DNA of 64,000 bases. Source: Adenophora triphylla var. japonica. Taxonomy: Eukaryota > Streptophyta > Magnoliopsida > Asterales > Campanulaceae. The DNA lies in the NCBI GenBank assembly GCA_022495995.1, contig JAFEMH010002323.1:62001-126000 (forward strand). Direction: 5' to 3'. A program made the position numbers and the translations under genes. This document shows, piece by piece, positions 1 to 10,634 of this stretch. The notes below the pieces were generated by a model. The model searched no databases. It was not told the origin of the DNA and saw nothing but the letters and a program-made list of their open reading frames with translations. The number at the start of each line of letters is the position of its first letter. The first letter of the stretch is position 1.

Positions 1-2001
1 CTTCTGTGGCGTCCTCAGCTGTTGCTCCACGAAGGTAGCATACGGGGTAGCCAAGTCAAAATACTCCTCAGCCGCTACGCCTGCCTGATACCTAGCAATA
101 TCATCCGCCGACCAGTCCATGGGCTGCAACATCCGTGCTGGAGGATCGTGAGGAGTGATGGCATCCAATGGAGGGACGTGGCTATGCTGCCTGGAAAATC
201 GATCTCCCAGATAAATGACATCACATGTCAGGCCCGTCAACCACCTCCTCTGTCTAGTCGCCTCCACGACTTCTCCTAGCAGCACCTCCGGGTACCTCCC
301 CCAAAGGGTAGAAGTCCACCCCATCATCACCATCCTTATTAAGGACCGGCTTCACCATCTTGTAATCAAAGGTGATCCGGGTCTTCCCGATGAACTTGTC
401 CCTAGCCTCGCCCCTCCAGCGAATCATAGCAGGGAAGATGGTAGGATCGCTCTGTTGGTTCCAGGGAAAGAACCCGATCACCTCACACAACCAGACCTGC
501 ATGTTCAAAACATAAAAGGGTCATTTCTCTTATAAAAAGTCTCAAGGACAGAAAAGAAAAGAGAAAGGAAATAAGGTGAGAATACCTCAAGAGCAAAGGA
601 GAAGCAGTCCATAGAAGCAGCCTTGTTTCGGCTGTACATATCCAGAGAGAAGTAAAGCTCCGCCAATCCGGCCTCACCCCAAGAGACCGTCCCAATCTCA
701 TCCACATCCTCCAAGGAGTCAAGAAGGTACAGCATGGCCAAAGTCCCAGAATTAGCAAAGATGGTGACTGACAGCATTAACCACAGAAAGGCTCTCGCAA
801 GCTGGTGGGCAGTCACCTCATTGGCAGCAAATCCCTGCATGCAGTTCAGGACTCCCACCTCAACATTCCTAGTCTCCATCCCTAGCCCCTTAGGACTAAG
901 GTCAAACCTAACCAGAGTTCTGAACTCCTCAGCCGTGATATGGTCCCTCCAAGTCACAGGCCTCCCGGTGAACTGTAAGCCTGTAATGGCAGTAAAGTCG
1001 GCTGGGGTCACCCTAAGCTCTCCCCAGCTGAGATGAAAGTTGTGGGTGGTGTCCCACCAGAACTCCGAAAGGGTCTGGGTCAAGCCCTTGCTCTTTGGAG
1101 GTTATGTGAATACCTCTGCCAATAGCCTCAATGAACAAATCAAGGCCGATAGCCCTCACTAGCTGCTTGGGGTTCACCCCATTCTTCTCAAAATTGGGCA
1201 TCCTATCCCATTGCTTCACCGCCACCTCAGAAGGTCCCCTCGACTTGCTCTCTTGTAGGAAAGCACAACAAAAAGCGTGTCAGTCCTTCATCTCATTTCA
1301 AAAGCATGCATATACTCAAAATTGCACATATTTTCAAAGAAAAGCAGTCATAAAAGATTTCTAGCATCTTTTGCCTAGAAAACGTATTTTTCATCATTTG
1401 AAACACATCGTGTCAAGCACATCGCTCTCCTAAGCACAAAATTCTAATTTTCAAAATTATTTGCACATAAACATTAATTTTTCAAAAAAAATGGCATGCA
1501 TGAATCCTTTTCATCGTCCAAAATCCCATTTTCTCATCCATGATCAAGAATTGACCTAGTTCTAGCACATGCAAGAACTTCGTCACCTTTTAGACATTAG
1601 TTTTACTTTATTTTCAAAAAATGGGTCATTCTAATTATTTTTCAAATAAATTGCACATGCATGATCATTTATCTCCTTAGCCTCATAGGTTAATCATCAA
1701 AATTCCAAAATCATCAACAAAAATCCTAGGAAAATTCTAAGAATTCCTAAAATTCGGGTCAAACCCTAAGTCAATCCAAAATTCAATCAAAATTGTCAAA
1801 ATTAAGAAAGCCAAGAATGCTTACCCCAATAGATTGTGGTTTCATGGACTTGTGCTTCCTTTTGCCCGGATATAACTCGGAAGGAGGCGTATTGAAATCG
1901 TATTTTTGCTCGATTCTAACCAACTCCCTCCGCCTCATTCTCGCGGCTTGTGACAAGACCCTTCACGCTTGTCGGGGTACAATGTTACCCTCTTGATCCA
2001 T
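1..2001 (-). pseudogene. Antisense plant-mobile-domain (PMD) gene, broken, runs off left edge
   Basis: Spliced model on the minus strand: exon 1 2001-1825 (ATG at 2001; donor GTAAGC), exon 2 about 1250-586 (donor GTATTC), exon 3 from 496 (acceptor TGCAG) past base 1. Exon 2 has the plant mobile domain pattern: WWDTTHNFHLSWGE, then TPADFTAITGL, then RAFLWLMLS and the tryptophan motif SWGEAGLAELY. Exon 3 starts VWLCEVIGFFPW. The exon plan matches the gene at 46134-48817. Breaks: an in-frame TGA at codon 13 of exon 1, a frameshift in exon 2 near 1085-1100 and one in exon 3 near 290. PMD proteins are known from host MAIN/MAIL genes and from transposable elements; the molecular role here is unknown. 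Antisense position upstream of the 3' LTR fits the additional ORFs described in Tat elements. Confidence 0.75.
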
Positions 2002-2387
2002 TTCGAGCAATAGACCCCCTAGAATCGAAGAAATTTAGAAATTTCTCTCTCTACTCTCTCTCCTCTCCTCGGCGGAAGCCGCAACAATGGCACTTTGCCC
2101 GTTTTCAAATCTGTTTAAATAATCTGGTGAAATTAAACTTCTAGCCGGACGGCCTATTTTGCCCTCATCTCATGCCGGGCGACCTCTTCTACTCTGAGAA
2201 GAAATTACATCTTTGCCCCTGGACTTTCCACTTGGGCATACAACTCCCGTTATTTCTTAACTAGAGTAACGCTGTTATCCCAAGTATATCCATTATCTCC
2301 AAGAAGAATTAATTTCTCTCCCAATTCGCCTCCGTTACTTCCGTTATAACGGAATAATGCTAGGTGACAACCTCCGAATTGTCAATT
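2002..2387. other. Upstream region of the antisense PMD gene
   Basis: No coding potential recognised. On the minus strand it lies directly upstream of the PMD start codon, so it probably holds that gene's leader and promoter. A pyrimidine-rich stretch (TCTCTCTACTCTCTCTCC, about 2043-2061) resembles the TCTCTTTTCTCTCTTC stretch at the same place in the second PMD gene near 48872-48890. Confidence 0.35.
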
Positions 2388-2757
2388 TCTCCAAACTTAA
2401 GCTACCTCTATCACAGATTGAGAAGTACGCTCAAGTTTTCCAAACTTAAGCTACCTCTATCACAGATTGAGAAGTACGCTCAAGTTCTCCAAACTTAAGC
2501 TCCCTCTATCACAGATTGAGAAGTACGCTCAAGTTCTCCAAACTTTAGCTACCTCTATCACAGATTGAGAAGTACGCTCAAGTTCTCCAAACTTAAGCTA
2601 CCTCTATCACAGATAGAGAAGTACGCTCAAGTTCTCCAAACTTTAGCTACCTCTATCACAGATCGAGAAGTACGCTCAAGTTCTCCAAATTTTAGCTACC
2701 TCTATCACAGATTGAGAAGTACGCTCAAGTTTTCCAAACTTTAGCTACCTCTATCTC
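2388..2757 (+). repeat. 49-bp tandem repeat, about 7.5 copies
   Basis: Seven full units and a partial eighth, each running CTCCAAACTTAAGCTACC, CTCTATCACAGATTGAG, AAGTACGCTCAAGTT. Units differ by a few substitutions (TTAAG/TTTAG, GATTGAG/GATCGAG/GATAGAG). It lies between the antisense gene and the 3' LTR, the usual place for tandem repeats in Tat/Ogre elements. Confidence 0.9.
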
Positions 2758-2927
2758 CTCAATAGTGACGTAAGCTCTAGTTTCCTCAGGTGACAACCTC
2801 CATTAATTGTCAATCAGGTTACAACCTCCATTAATTGTCAAAACCTCAAGGATCCTAGACATGTTCCTAACTATCTAGTGAGACTTGAACTACGACCAAG
2901 GCTTGATTCCTCCGAGATACGTAGGTA
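2758..2927. other. Spacer with short direct repeats
   Basis: Contains two copies of a phrase around CAACCTCCATTAATTGTCAA and the first copy of the TTGATTCC/GATACGTAGG motif (about 2890-2925) that recurs before the LTR. Confidence 0.4.
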
Positions 2928-3460
2928 GCCTTTCATAAAGGTCCAGCCATCCGACCACATTGGTCACCCCTTTCATTCATCACTCCTTAGTGGTGCATGA
3001 GCCTTTCATAAAGGTCCAACCATCCGACCACATTGGTCACCCTTTTCATTCATCACTCCTCAGTGGTGCATGAGCCTTCCATAAAAGGTCCAGTCGTCAG
3101 ACCACATTGGTCGCCCCTTTGTCATTCATCACTCCTCAGTGGTGAAGAAGCCCCCCATAAAGGTCCAGATATCCTACCACATCGGTCACTTCCTTCATCT
3201 AGCACATCCCCAGTAGGATCAGTCACTTGACCTCCCAGGTCACTTTCCCTTCTATCTCTCCAGCAAGAGACCAGTTTTTCTTCGCTATTCCCCAGTGGAT
3301 CTTGTTCTGAACTACGGCCTGGCTTGATTCCTCCGGGATACATAGGTAGCCTACTTTAGGTTAAGCCAATTCGTCACATATGACACCCCCTTTCCCCAGT
3401 GGATTCCGAACTACGATCATGGCTTGATTCCCACTCGGGATACGTAGGTAGCCTTCCAAA
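2887..3460 (+). repeat. Dispersed TTGATTCC...GATACGTAGG motif
   Basis: Three copies at about 2887-2925, 3308-3352 and 3404-3452 share GAACTACGA, GGCTTGATTCC and GGGATACGTAGGTAGCC, usually followed by AAAGGT(C/T)CAGCCA. The same motif is at 50392-50432 just before the 3' LTR of the giant element, where TCCCGCTCGGGA forms a short inverted repeat. Confidence 0.7.
2928..3220 (+). repeat. 73-bp tandem repeat, about 4 copies
   Basis: Units start at 2928, 3001, 3074 and about 3149 with GCCTTTCATAAAGGTCCA, then CCGACCACATTGGTCAC and CATTCATCACTCC, ending AGTGGTGCATGA. The last unit is diverged. GACCACATTGGTC is itself an inverted repeat. Part of the 3' untranslated repeat zone. Confidence 0.85.
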
Positions 3461-3558
3461 GGTTCAGCCACTTGACCACCTTAGTCACCCAATCCGTCTC
3501 GACATTCGCCAGATCGGATCCTTTTCTATCGACAACCCCACTTGCCCTGCAAGTGACA

Positions 3559-3573
3559 TTGCCGAGGGGCTTC
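3559..3573 (+). promoter_or_regulatory. Polypurine-tract-like region before 3' LTR
   Basis: TGCCGAGGGGCTTC directly precedes TGTAAG of the LTR; the giant element has CGCTGAGGGGCTAAC at the same place (50545-50559). The shared GAGGGGCT is the likely plus-strand primer core. The tract is short and not purely purine. Confidence 0.5.
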
Positions 3574-3856
3574 TGTAAGTACCCAAATCTAGCTTAGCCT
3601 TTCGGTTAAGTTTCCCGGCAATTCCCCGGACTTTCCTAAAGTTCAGGAGCAATTCGGGAACTGTTCCGAACCTTCCGAGGGGTGAAGGAATTACTTGGAA
3701 TTAAAAAACCACGTTTTTCTTTGGCATAAAAACCCTTCTAGAAAGGCCACCTTGCATGATTCTAGAAAGATGCTGAGTCATAATGGATAATGCCGCACGG
3801 CTGCATTAGGCTAGAACTCCAAGCCGCACAGCTTCATTAGCTGTTGCCAGAGTTCC

Positions 3857-3864
3857 TATAAATA
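3857..3864 (+). promoter_or_regulatory. LTR TATA box
   Basis: TATAAATA in the context TTCCTATAAATAGAGACC, about 285 bases into the LTR. The other Tat-type LTRs have CCCTATAAATA(C/T)AG at the corresponding place. Confidence 0.65.
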
Positions 3865-4219
3865 GAGACCTCCTCTACTCATTTTAGGGGGGGATTTTCA
3901 GTAACCTTACTCTGCCAAAATAACTCCACGAGATTCCAGAGAGCTGAGAGTGATAAAAACCACCTCCCTCCTCACCAAAACCTCCCAAAGTTGGTCCATT
4001 TCCTAGGCAAACTTTAAAGAGCAAGAGGACACCACCATTGGTAACCTCTTTTACCCTTTTACCTTGCATTATACTTGATTTATGTGATATACTTGCTCCT
4101 TGCATTTACATATTGCTATATATTGCTTGGTATTTGGTACATTGTCATTAAAGATACTATCTTTAATTATATAAATCATATATCCCCTTTTCCCCTGCAC
4201 TTAAACATCATCTTTACAT

Positions 4220-4495
4220 ATAAAGTTGCATCCTTTGCATCAAAAATGATATCTTTGCATTAAAGTAGCATCCTTTGCTCTTAAAATGATATCTTTATGC
4301 ATCCTTTGCACATAATATGCTATTTACATACGTAAAGTTGCATCCTTTGCACTTGAAATGTCATTTTTACATATAAAAGGTGCATCCTTTGCATTAAAAA
4401 TCATGTCTTTACATCCAAATAGCATCCTTTGCATGCAAAATGTCATCTTTTTCATTAAAAATGTCATTTTTAGTTTAGAATGCATCCTTCATGTC
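4220..4495 (+). repeat. Interspersed GCATCCTTTGC repeats in LTR
   Basis: About seven copies of GCATCCTTTGC, often flanked to TGCATCCTTTGCA, at about 30-45 bp spacing, alternating with ATGATATCTTT or GTCATTTTTACAT. Just upstream AAAGATACTATCTTT (about 4152) is a perfect inverted repeat. It sits in the transcribed part of the LTR, where the giant element has hairpin arrays. Confidence 0.65.
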
Positions 4496-5073
4496 ACTCA
4501 TGGTTGGATCTCTCTTTCCTAGGATTGCTTAGTGACCTTCCTAAGGCACGAAAAAGCATAGGAAGAGCATAAAGATCCGATCTTTATACCCTTCCCCTAG
4601 TCCCCTTTGGTATTGGATGCATCCTTGGAACGGACCGATGTAAAGATCCCATCTTTACGCTGTTTCTTCCATTAAAGGTGCCATAATCCCTTTAGTAATG
4701 AATAATCCATGAACCCTATATCTCCGATTATCACTTGAGACGAGCATAGTAGTCCCTACACAAGCTCAATCGTCTCAAGGTGTAGGATTGATGGGCTAAG
4801 GATATTCCTTTCTAAAGAACCTCACTCTTGGACCATAAAAGAGAGTCCTTCTCTCGATCACACATGACCCAAGGTCAAATAGTGATGATCACAAGTCCAA
4901 GATGATGACGGGATCAAAGTCCCAAACACATAAAAATCCAAGGAATCCCGAGCGATAACCAACTAAATGGTTTATACGTCCAGAAGACAACTTGGAACAT
5001 TCCCCGCCCCTCTTTTCAACACGTGCACACAAGAAAGCACGCAAGCAAGCACGAAAAATGGAATCTTGGGAGA

Positions 5074-5122
5074 CTTGCTTGGGCAAGGCACCTTGGGTGA
5101 ACGCCAAACGTTCTTCCCAAGG
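5074..5122 (+). promoter_or_regulatory. Two-hairpin LTR module (copy 1)
   Basis: Stem 1 CTTGC/GCAAG with loop TTGG (5074-5087). Stem 2 CCTTGGG/CCCAAGG (5091-5097 with 5116-5122) with an 18-base loop starting TGAAC and ending TTCTT. Followed by GTAACATAACCTCCGGACC. Corresponds to 26091-26140 and 63669-63719. Confidence 0.7.
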
Positions 5123-5184
5123 GGTAACATAACCTCCGGACCCTAATTCCTTTTTTTCAAAGTTTTGCGGAAATCAAAATGGCG

Positions 5185-5194
5185 TGGCGACTCC
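5185..5194 (+). other. PBS-like decamer inside LTR
   Basis: TGGCGACTCC, identical to the first ten bases of the tRNA-Arg-type primer site at 26425, but located inside the LTR 78 bases before its end. Same decamer at 52453-52462, on the minus strand at 63591-63600, and with one change at 26318-26327. Confidence 0.6.
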
Positions 5195-5272
5195 GTTTTT
5201 CAAATTAAACCGGATGTCTTCAAACTCGAGTGAATCCAAATAAAACACAAAAAAAATATTTGGGCCCCCACA

Positions 5273-7785
5273 TTCACAGGGGAGAGCATGGCTTACCGGT
5301 TGTAAAGATGCCTTAATGGCTTGCTGTGTAGCTAACTCTTCAACAGATAACCTTTGCCGTTCCAAGTCAACTTCAAATAGGCTAGCAGCCAAGGCTTGTT
5401 GCAGATTAATATCATCAATATTCTCCTTAACCGATTCAGTAGATGCAACAGTAAGGGGTTGGCTAACCGGTAAGGCAGAAGCATCGGTAAGAGACTCTGA
5501 AACCGGTAAATCTTCTCTAACCGATTCAACAGGTTCACCAGTAAGAGGCATCGGTTTGCTAACCGGTAACTCATTAGTTCTTGATTTCTCTCCTCCTCCT
5601 AAGGCTGTAACTGGTGAAGTCTCAGTTAAGCCTCCTCCCACATGTCTGATCGTCTGCATAGGTAAGGGAGTGGTAAAATCAACATTCACGTTCTCAGACC
5701 GATCAATCACAGCACCAGCAGCTTGGTCATCATCATCATCATCATCTGACTCAGAGTCACTAGAATCACTAGAACTGGAATCTGACAGATCAACCTTCTC
5801 AATCCTTGCTTGTTCATCAGAACTACTATTGTCCTTGAACATATCCTCTATCTCTTCATCGGTAACTAAAGCCCATTTGTTCTTGTTTGTCTGAACCGAA
5901 GTGAAGAAGTCAGACAGAGAGATATCACCCATGTTCTGGAAATCCCTATTCATATCAACTAGATTCTGAACCACATCCATCACATTCTTGATAAATTGCA
6001 CTCTTCGAGGACCCAAGTTAACAACCTCAGAGTCAAAAGTGGGGAGATCATCTTCTGGCAACTCATATCTCCCTAGCTGATAAGGATCAGACTCCTTAAG
6101 GGTGTCATGGGCATTATACAGAATGGCGAAATCAATCCAAACAACATGTATCATCATATCTTGTCTGAGTCTATCCTGGGTCAAATAAATAGCATTCCAC
6201 ATGGGAGGCAAGAGGTCAAAATACCTCTTGTATTGCTTTATGAGGCTATCTCTAGACAAAGATATATCATAGTCACTCAGTAGGCACGGTTTGCTGTAGT
6301 AAATTCCTTTCTCTTTATGGATATTGTCGAAATCCACATAATCAGACATATCACCAACTGGAATAGACTCCTTGTTGATCTCATGAAACTGAAGCATTTT
6401 ACGGAGGAATGGAGGCAAGTGATCAATAGGGTACACCCATTTTGGTGAAGGAACAAATTTAGGATTGACTAGCCATGGGTTGTAGTGGTAGATGTGGAAA
6501 TTTGGATTTCTTATCGGTTGGCAATGGCTTACCGGTCTAGATGATGTCTGACCGGTGAAGGGAATCTTGTCGATTAGAAAGTTTTGGTCAAAAAGCCTTT
6601 TGGGAATGAAGGGGATGAAGGTGCCCAAATCAGTCTCAATTCTTCTCTTTCTTTTTGAATTCTCTCTTTTGGGAATGAAGGGGATGAAGGTGCCCAAATC
6701 AGTCTCAATTCTTCTCTTTCTTTCTGAATTCTCTCTGGCTAGCTGTTGGGAAGATTTTTGGATTGGCTTGGTTCTTTTGGGAGGTGGAGGAGCACACTTC
6801 CTTGCTGTTTGCTTCTGTCGGTTAGGGGAAAGAAGGGTAGCAATTGGTTGATCATCATCATAAGAGGAAGACTCATCAAGTAGTTTTCTCTTGACCGGTA
6901 AGGTAGGCTTGGGAGCAGCACTAGTTTGCTGAATGACCTTTGGCCGGCTAGAGACTTTCTTCGGTTGAGCTTTCTTACCGGTTGGCTTACCGGTTGGCTT
7001 ATCAGCTGTCTGACTGGTTGGCTTACCGGTAAAGGGTTTTGCTTCCTTGATGATTTTGGTCATGTCAATCTTATCGAAAGCTTTACAAAATGATTGAGGA
7101 TATTTTGGTTGGTTTTCAGAGGCTTGAAGAAGGGCTGGGATATTTCTTAGGGCAGGGCTGATCAATAGGTAGTGACATGGTTTGGCTTTGTTAGGCTTGG
7201 ATGAGGTTTTCTCCTTTAGGTATTTCTTGAAGGCAATGAGGATGATACGATAAAGAAAAGAAAAGAACACCAATTGAAATCATCTCCAAGAATTATCGCT
7301 ACAATAGCTTCCCATTGTATCATGGTTATACAATGGTGGGAGCCTGACCGGCATATGAAGCATCGGTCAGCAACCTCAGCAAGGGCGTAATACACGGCAT
7401 CAAACTATACTTTCTTGCTCGCCTCACCGGTTACGAAAGGATCAGTTCCACGAACCTTAACCCACGTAGCAATCATGTCCTTCATAAGAATGGAAGAAGA
7501 ACCGGTGGAGGAAAGATCAGGGAAGGCAGCAGCAATGGTGGCTGGGCTAAAAGTGATGGGAACTCCAGCAGCAGTAGAGATAATATTATCATTCTCATCC
7601 ACAACACCATTATCAAACATCTCATTCACCATTTCATAAAAGATATCCTCATTCCCTTCTGGCATCAAGAAAGGAATCACTCCGGCGGCAACGAATAAAG
7701 CTTCTAGAGCACGGCCTTCTTCAGAATCGAAGAAACTAGGGAGAATGTAACCTCCATTAATGTCTTTCATGATTGCGGGAGCCAT
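5273..7785 (-). pseudogene. Extra ORF downstream of copia pol (SIRE-type position), truncated
   Basis: Starts at ATG 7785 (MAPAIMKDINGG). The N-terminal part (7785-7405) has FSPATIAAAFP and loosely resembles the putative plant transposon protein domains found in extra ORFs of retroelements; this is tentative. A TAG near 7402 and a frameshift near 7270 separate it from the long second part (about 7273-5273): basic, Pro/Lys-rich, a 23-residue tandem duplication, a more ordered middle (from NPNFHIYHYNPWLV to about 5900), an acidic run of Ser and Asp, and a C-terminal part with repeated PLTG/PVS phrases. I see no clear signal peptide or membrane anchor, so an envelope role is not supported. It is cut at 5272 by the inserted Tat-type LTR. 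Confidence 0.6.
6598..6735 (-). repeat. 69-bp in-frame tandem duplication in the extra ORF
   Basis: Two almost identical 69-bp units, encoding two consecutive copies of a 23-residue segment with KRRIETDLGTFIPFIPKR. They differ at about one base, so the duplication is recent relative to the decay of the element. Confidence 0.9.
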
Positions 7786-8737
7786 CTATGAATCAAATGA
7801 ACAACAAACCAACAGTTTATGTTAGAATCAGAGAGATCTTTGCATTTTATACCTTGAAAGCTGTTAAATGATTTTAGAGATTTAAGAAAACTGGGTATCT
7901 TCAAATAGTTTGAGTTTTGGGGAAGAAGTACCAGAGATCTTTGAAAATTAGAGAAGAACACAGATGAGGAAGACGAAGATTGACGGAGTTTCTTGCCGAT
8001 TGCCTTTGTTTGCAGAGAGTTAGAGAGAGAAAATCTAGGAAAGTTTCAAAGTTTGTTTTTGAAATCCTTTTATAGAGAACGAAAGAGCGGGAATATGAAA
8101 GGATGTGTTGGTTAAAACAAAAGTAGCTCAAACATTTTTAACTGACATGCACATAAATTAACAAATTTAATTCACGATTTTAAAGATGTGGCATGAAAAA
8201 GGAAATGTGTGTGCAGCAGTTAAACTAAAATGTAATAAAGAACAAAAAGATAACCTTTTCGATAAATAAGAATGATACAGAGATTACCTTTTTGATCAAT
8301 TATTTAAAATTGATCCATATCTTGTACAGGGAGCATAGGGAACAGGTAAGGGATAGGTATGTGACTTGTCAGACTGATACGGCTTGAACAGACTGATGTG
8401 ACAGTAGGGCAATGATGACAAACGAGCCGATTAAAACGGATTGACAATTTCGATCCGGCCGCAGTTCGTCGGTTAGGCACATAGGCGGTAAGGTAGCTGA
8501 CCGGTCAGGTGCAATGACTGGTTAGAGAACTTGCACCGGTAAGGGAACCATCGGTTGGGGACACAACTTACCGGTTAAAGAATATTTGTTAGGAGACCGG
8601 TTAGAGGTGTCGGTTGGGAGAGTCTTGCCTTACCAGTTAGGGACACCGATGAGAGAGCACCGGCAAGCAGTGGTATGTGAGGAACCACCATGATCTCAGT
8701 TGATAGCTTACACAGATAGAAAAGTTAGCACAAAATA
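7786..8737. other. Noncoding stretch between copia pol and extra ORF
   Basis: No credible ORF. The part at 8340-8680 is rich in ACCGGT-centred phrases (GACCGGTCAGG, CACCGGTAAGG, TACCGGTTAAAG, GACCGGTTAGAGG), the same motif that recurs in the coding regions and LTR of this element. The part next to the extra ORF may contain its splice acceptor or promoter; nothing decisive is visible. Confidence 0.4.
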
Positions 8738-10420
8738 TTAACGAATATCAATCATGCCTAGTTCTCCTCTAAGGAATTTAAATCTTTTAATGTCCAAGGG
8801 TTTTGTCAAAATATCAACTAATTGATAATCAGTATGGACTTTTAAAAGAATGATGTTACCCTTTTCAACGTGATCCTTGAGAAAGTGGTATTTGATGTCT
8901 ATGTGCTTTGTCTTTGAATGCATCACATGATTGTTGGAGACTGATATGGCTGATGTGTTATCACAATAGATAGGACATACTTCTTATGGGATCTCATAGT
9001 CCACTAGTTGTTGCTTCATCCATAGGATTTGTGAACAAAGAACTCCCAAAGCAGCCTATGTACTCGGCCTCGCCGTAGAAGTGGAAATTGATGCTTGTTT
9101 CTTGCACGGCCAGGAAACCAATCGGTTACCTAGAAATTGACAAGTTCCACTGGTACTTTTCCTGGTAACCCTACAAGCTGCAAAATCAGCATCTGAATAG
9201 CCAATTAGAGTAAATGATGAATCTTTTGGATACCATAAACCTAAATTTGCAATTCCCACAATATATCTAATGATTCTTTTAACAGCTTGTAAATGAGATT
9301 CTCTAGGGTCGGCTTGAAATCTATCACATACACATATGGCAAACATAATATCTGGCCTACTGGCGGTTAAGTAAAGTAGAGATCCTATCATACCTCGGTA
9401 GAGTGTCATATCTACTTTCTTACCGGACTCATCTTTGTCTAGGTGTACATTTGTGGCCATTGGAGTGCTTTGAGGATGAGCAGAATCAAGACCAAATTTC
9501 TTGATGAGATCTTTGGTGTATTTGGCTTGATTAATAAACATACCTTCTTGGGTTTGCTTGACTTGAAGTCCAAGGAAAAATGTTAGCTCACCCATCATGC
9601 TCATCTCAAATTTGCTCTGCATAAGTTTCTCAAATCTCTTGCATAATTTTTCGTTAGTAGATCCAAAAATAATGTCATCAACATATATTTGAACTAACAA
9701 TGAATGACCATTATGCTTAGCAATAAATAAAGTGGTATCGATTTTACCTCGTTCAAACTTCTCACTGAGTAGGAATTTGGAGAGAGTTTCATACCATGCT
9801 CGAGGTGCTTGCTTGAGGCCATACAAAGCTTTATTCAATTTGTAGACATGATTAGGCTTCTTGGAATCTTCAAATCCTAGGGGTTATTCTACATATACAA
9901 GCTCTTGAAGTTCCCCATTGAGAAATGCACTTTTCACGTCCATTTGATATAACTTAAACTCTTTGTAGGCTGAATAGGCAAGAAATAACCTAATGGCTTC
10001 TAATCCAGCTACGGGTGCAAAGGTCTCATCATAATCTATGCCTTCTTCCTCTCCATATCCTTTAGCCACTAGTCTTGCCTTGTTCCTTGTAATCTTTCCA
10101 GACTCATCCAATTTATTTCTATAAGCCCATTTCGTTCCAATCACTGTATGATCATTAGGTCTAGGCACTAATTCCCATACTTTGCATCTATCAAACTGGT
10201 TAAGTTCTTCTTGCATAGCTTCTACCCAGCTGGGGTCATCAAGTGCTTCTTCAGTCTTCTTTGGTTCTATATTTGAGACCATAGTATAGGAAAATAATCT
10301 ATGTTGATCCTCCATCCTTCTTAACTGGCCTCTAGTCATTCTTGGACCAAAGACATCACCAATCACATTCTCCAAAGGATGATCTCTAACTATTCTCACT
10401 TCCCTAGGAAGGTCTTGCCT
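8738..10420 (-). pseudogene. copia pol: reverse transcriptase and RNase H, broken
   Basis: RT starts with [15 protein letters not shown], then [26 protein letters not shown] and [14 protein letters not shown]. The second block has ALYGLKQAPRAWYE and the catalytic YVDDIIFGS. RNase H is recognisable at SRPDIMFAICVC, YSDADFAACRVTRKSTSG and the end HSKTKHIDIKYHF/ILTKPLD. Damage: TAA where VYVEQP is expected (near 9884), a frameshift at the AEYIA motif of RNase H near 9056-9070, and an in-frame TAA near 8975. The family synthesises cDNA from the element RNA. Confidence 0.85.
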
Positions 10421-10634
10421 GACTGATTCTTGTCTTAAGGTTTTCTACTGGATGAGTAGAATCGGCTAAGGGAGGTGTGACCGGTTGGGGAGATCAATTA
10501 GGTAAGGGTAATGCTGACTGATGGTGATCGGTTAGTGGAGAGGGAAATGGTAAGTTGATATTTGAAATTGGTTCAGCTTCAGGTGGTGAATTAGGAGTGG
10601 TAAAATGAGGACTAGCTGGTAATGGATCGGTTAG
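10421..10634 (-). other. Degenerate linker between copia integrase and RT
   Basis: Pro/Ser/Asn-rich linker typical between integrase and RT of copia polyproteins, with several stops. Contains GACCGGTTGGGG. Confidence 0.5.

Larger units (their letters stand above)
1..5272 (+). mobile_element. Tat/Ogre-type Ty3-gypsy element, 3' part
   Basis: This is the 3' end of a long LTR retrotransposon whose gag-pol and 5' LTR lie left of the window. Seen in order: an antisense gene (1-2001), a 49-bp repeat array, a 73-bp repeat array, copies of a TTGATTCC/GATACGTAGG motif, a purine-rich tract and an LTR from TGTAAG (3574) to CA (5272). The order and the TGTAAGTACCCAAATC start match the giant element at 24431-52557, so I place it in the same Tat/Ogre-like group, although the LTR is largely different in sequence. 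At 5273 the sequence changes abruptly to the extra ORF of a minus-strand copia element, so this element inserted into that copia copy. Confidence 0.8.
3574..5272 (+). repeat. 3' LTR of the left-edge Tat-type element
   Basis: 1699 bp from TGTAAGTACC to GGGCCCCCACA. Contains a TATA box (3857-3864), a zone of repeated GCATCCTTTGC (4220-4495), a two-hairpin module (5074-5122), the tail TAACATAACCTCCGGACC and a 10-base PBS-like TGGCGACTCC (5185-5194). The 5' partner LTR is outside the window, so insertion age cannot be judged. Confidence 0.85.

Noticed and set aside
2262..2285. GTAACGCTGTTATCCCAAG resembles a conserved large-rRNA phrase or homing-endonuclease site
   Set aside because: Only about 17 bases match from memory, and no rRNA or organelle sequence surrounds it; chance or an old fragment.
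5316..5894. 192-codon plus-strand ORF over the copia extra ORF
   Set aside because: Mirror of the minus-strand low-complexity Ser/Asp-rich coding sequence; no domain and no context.
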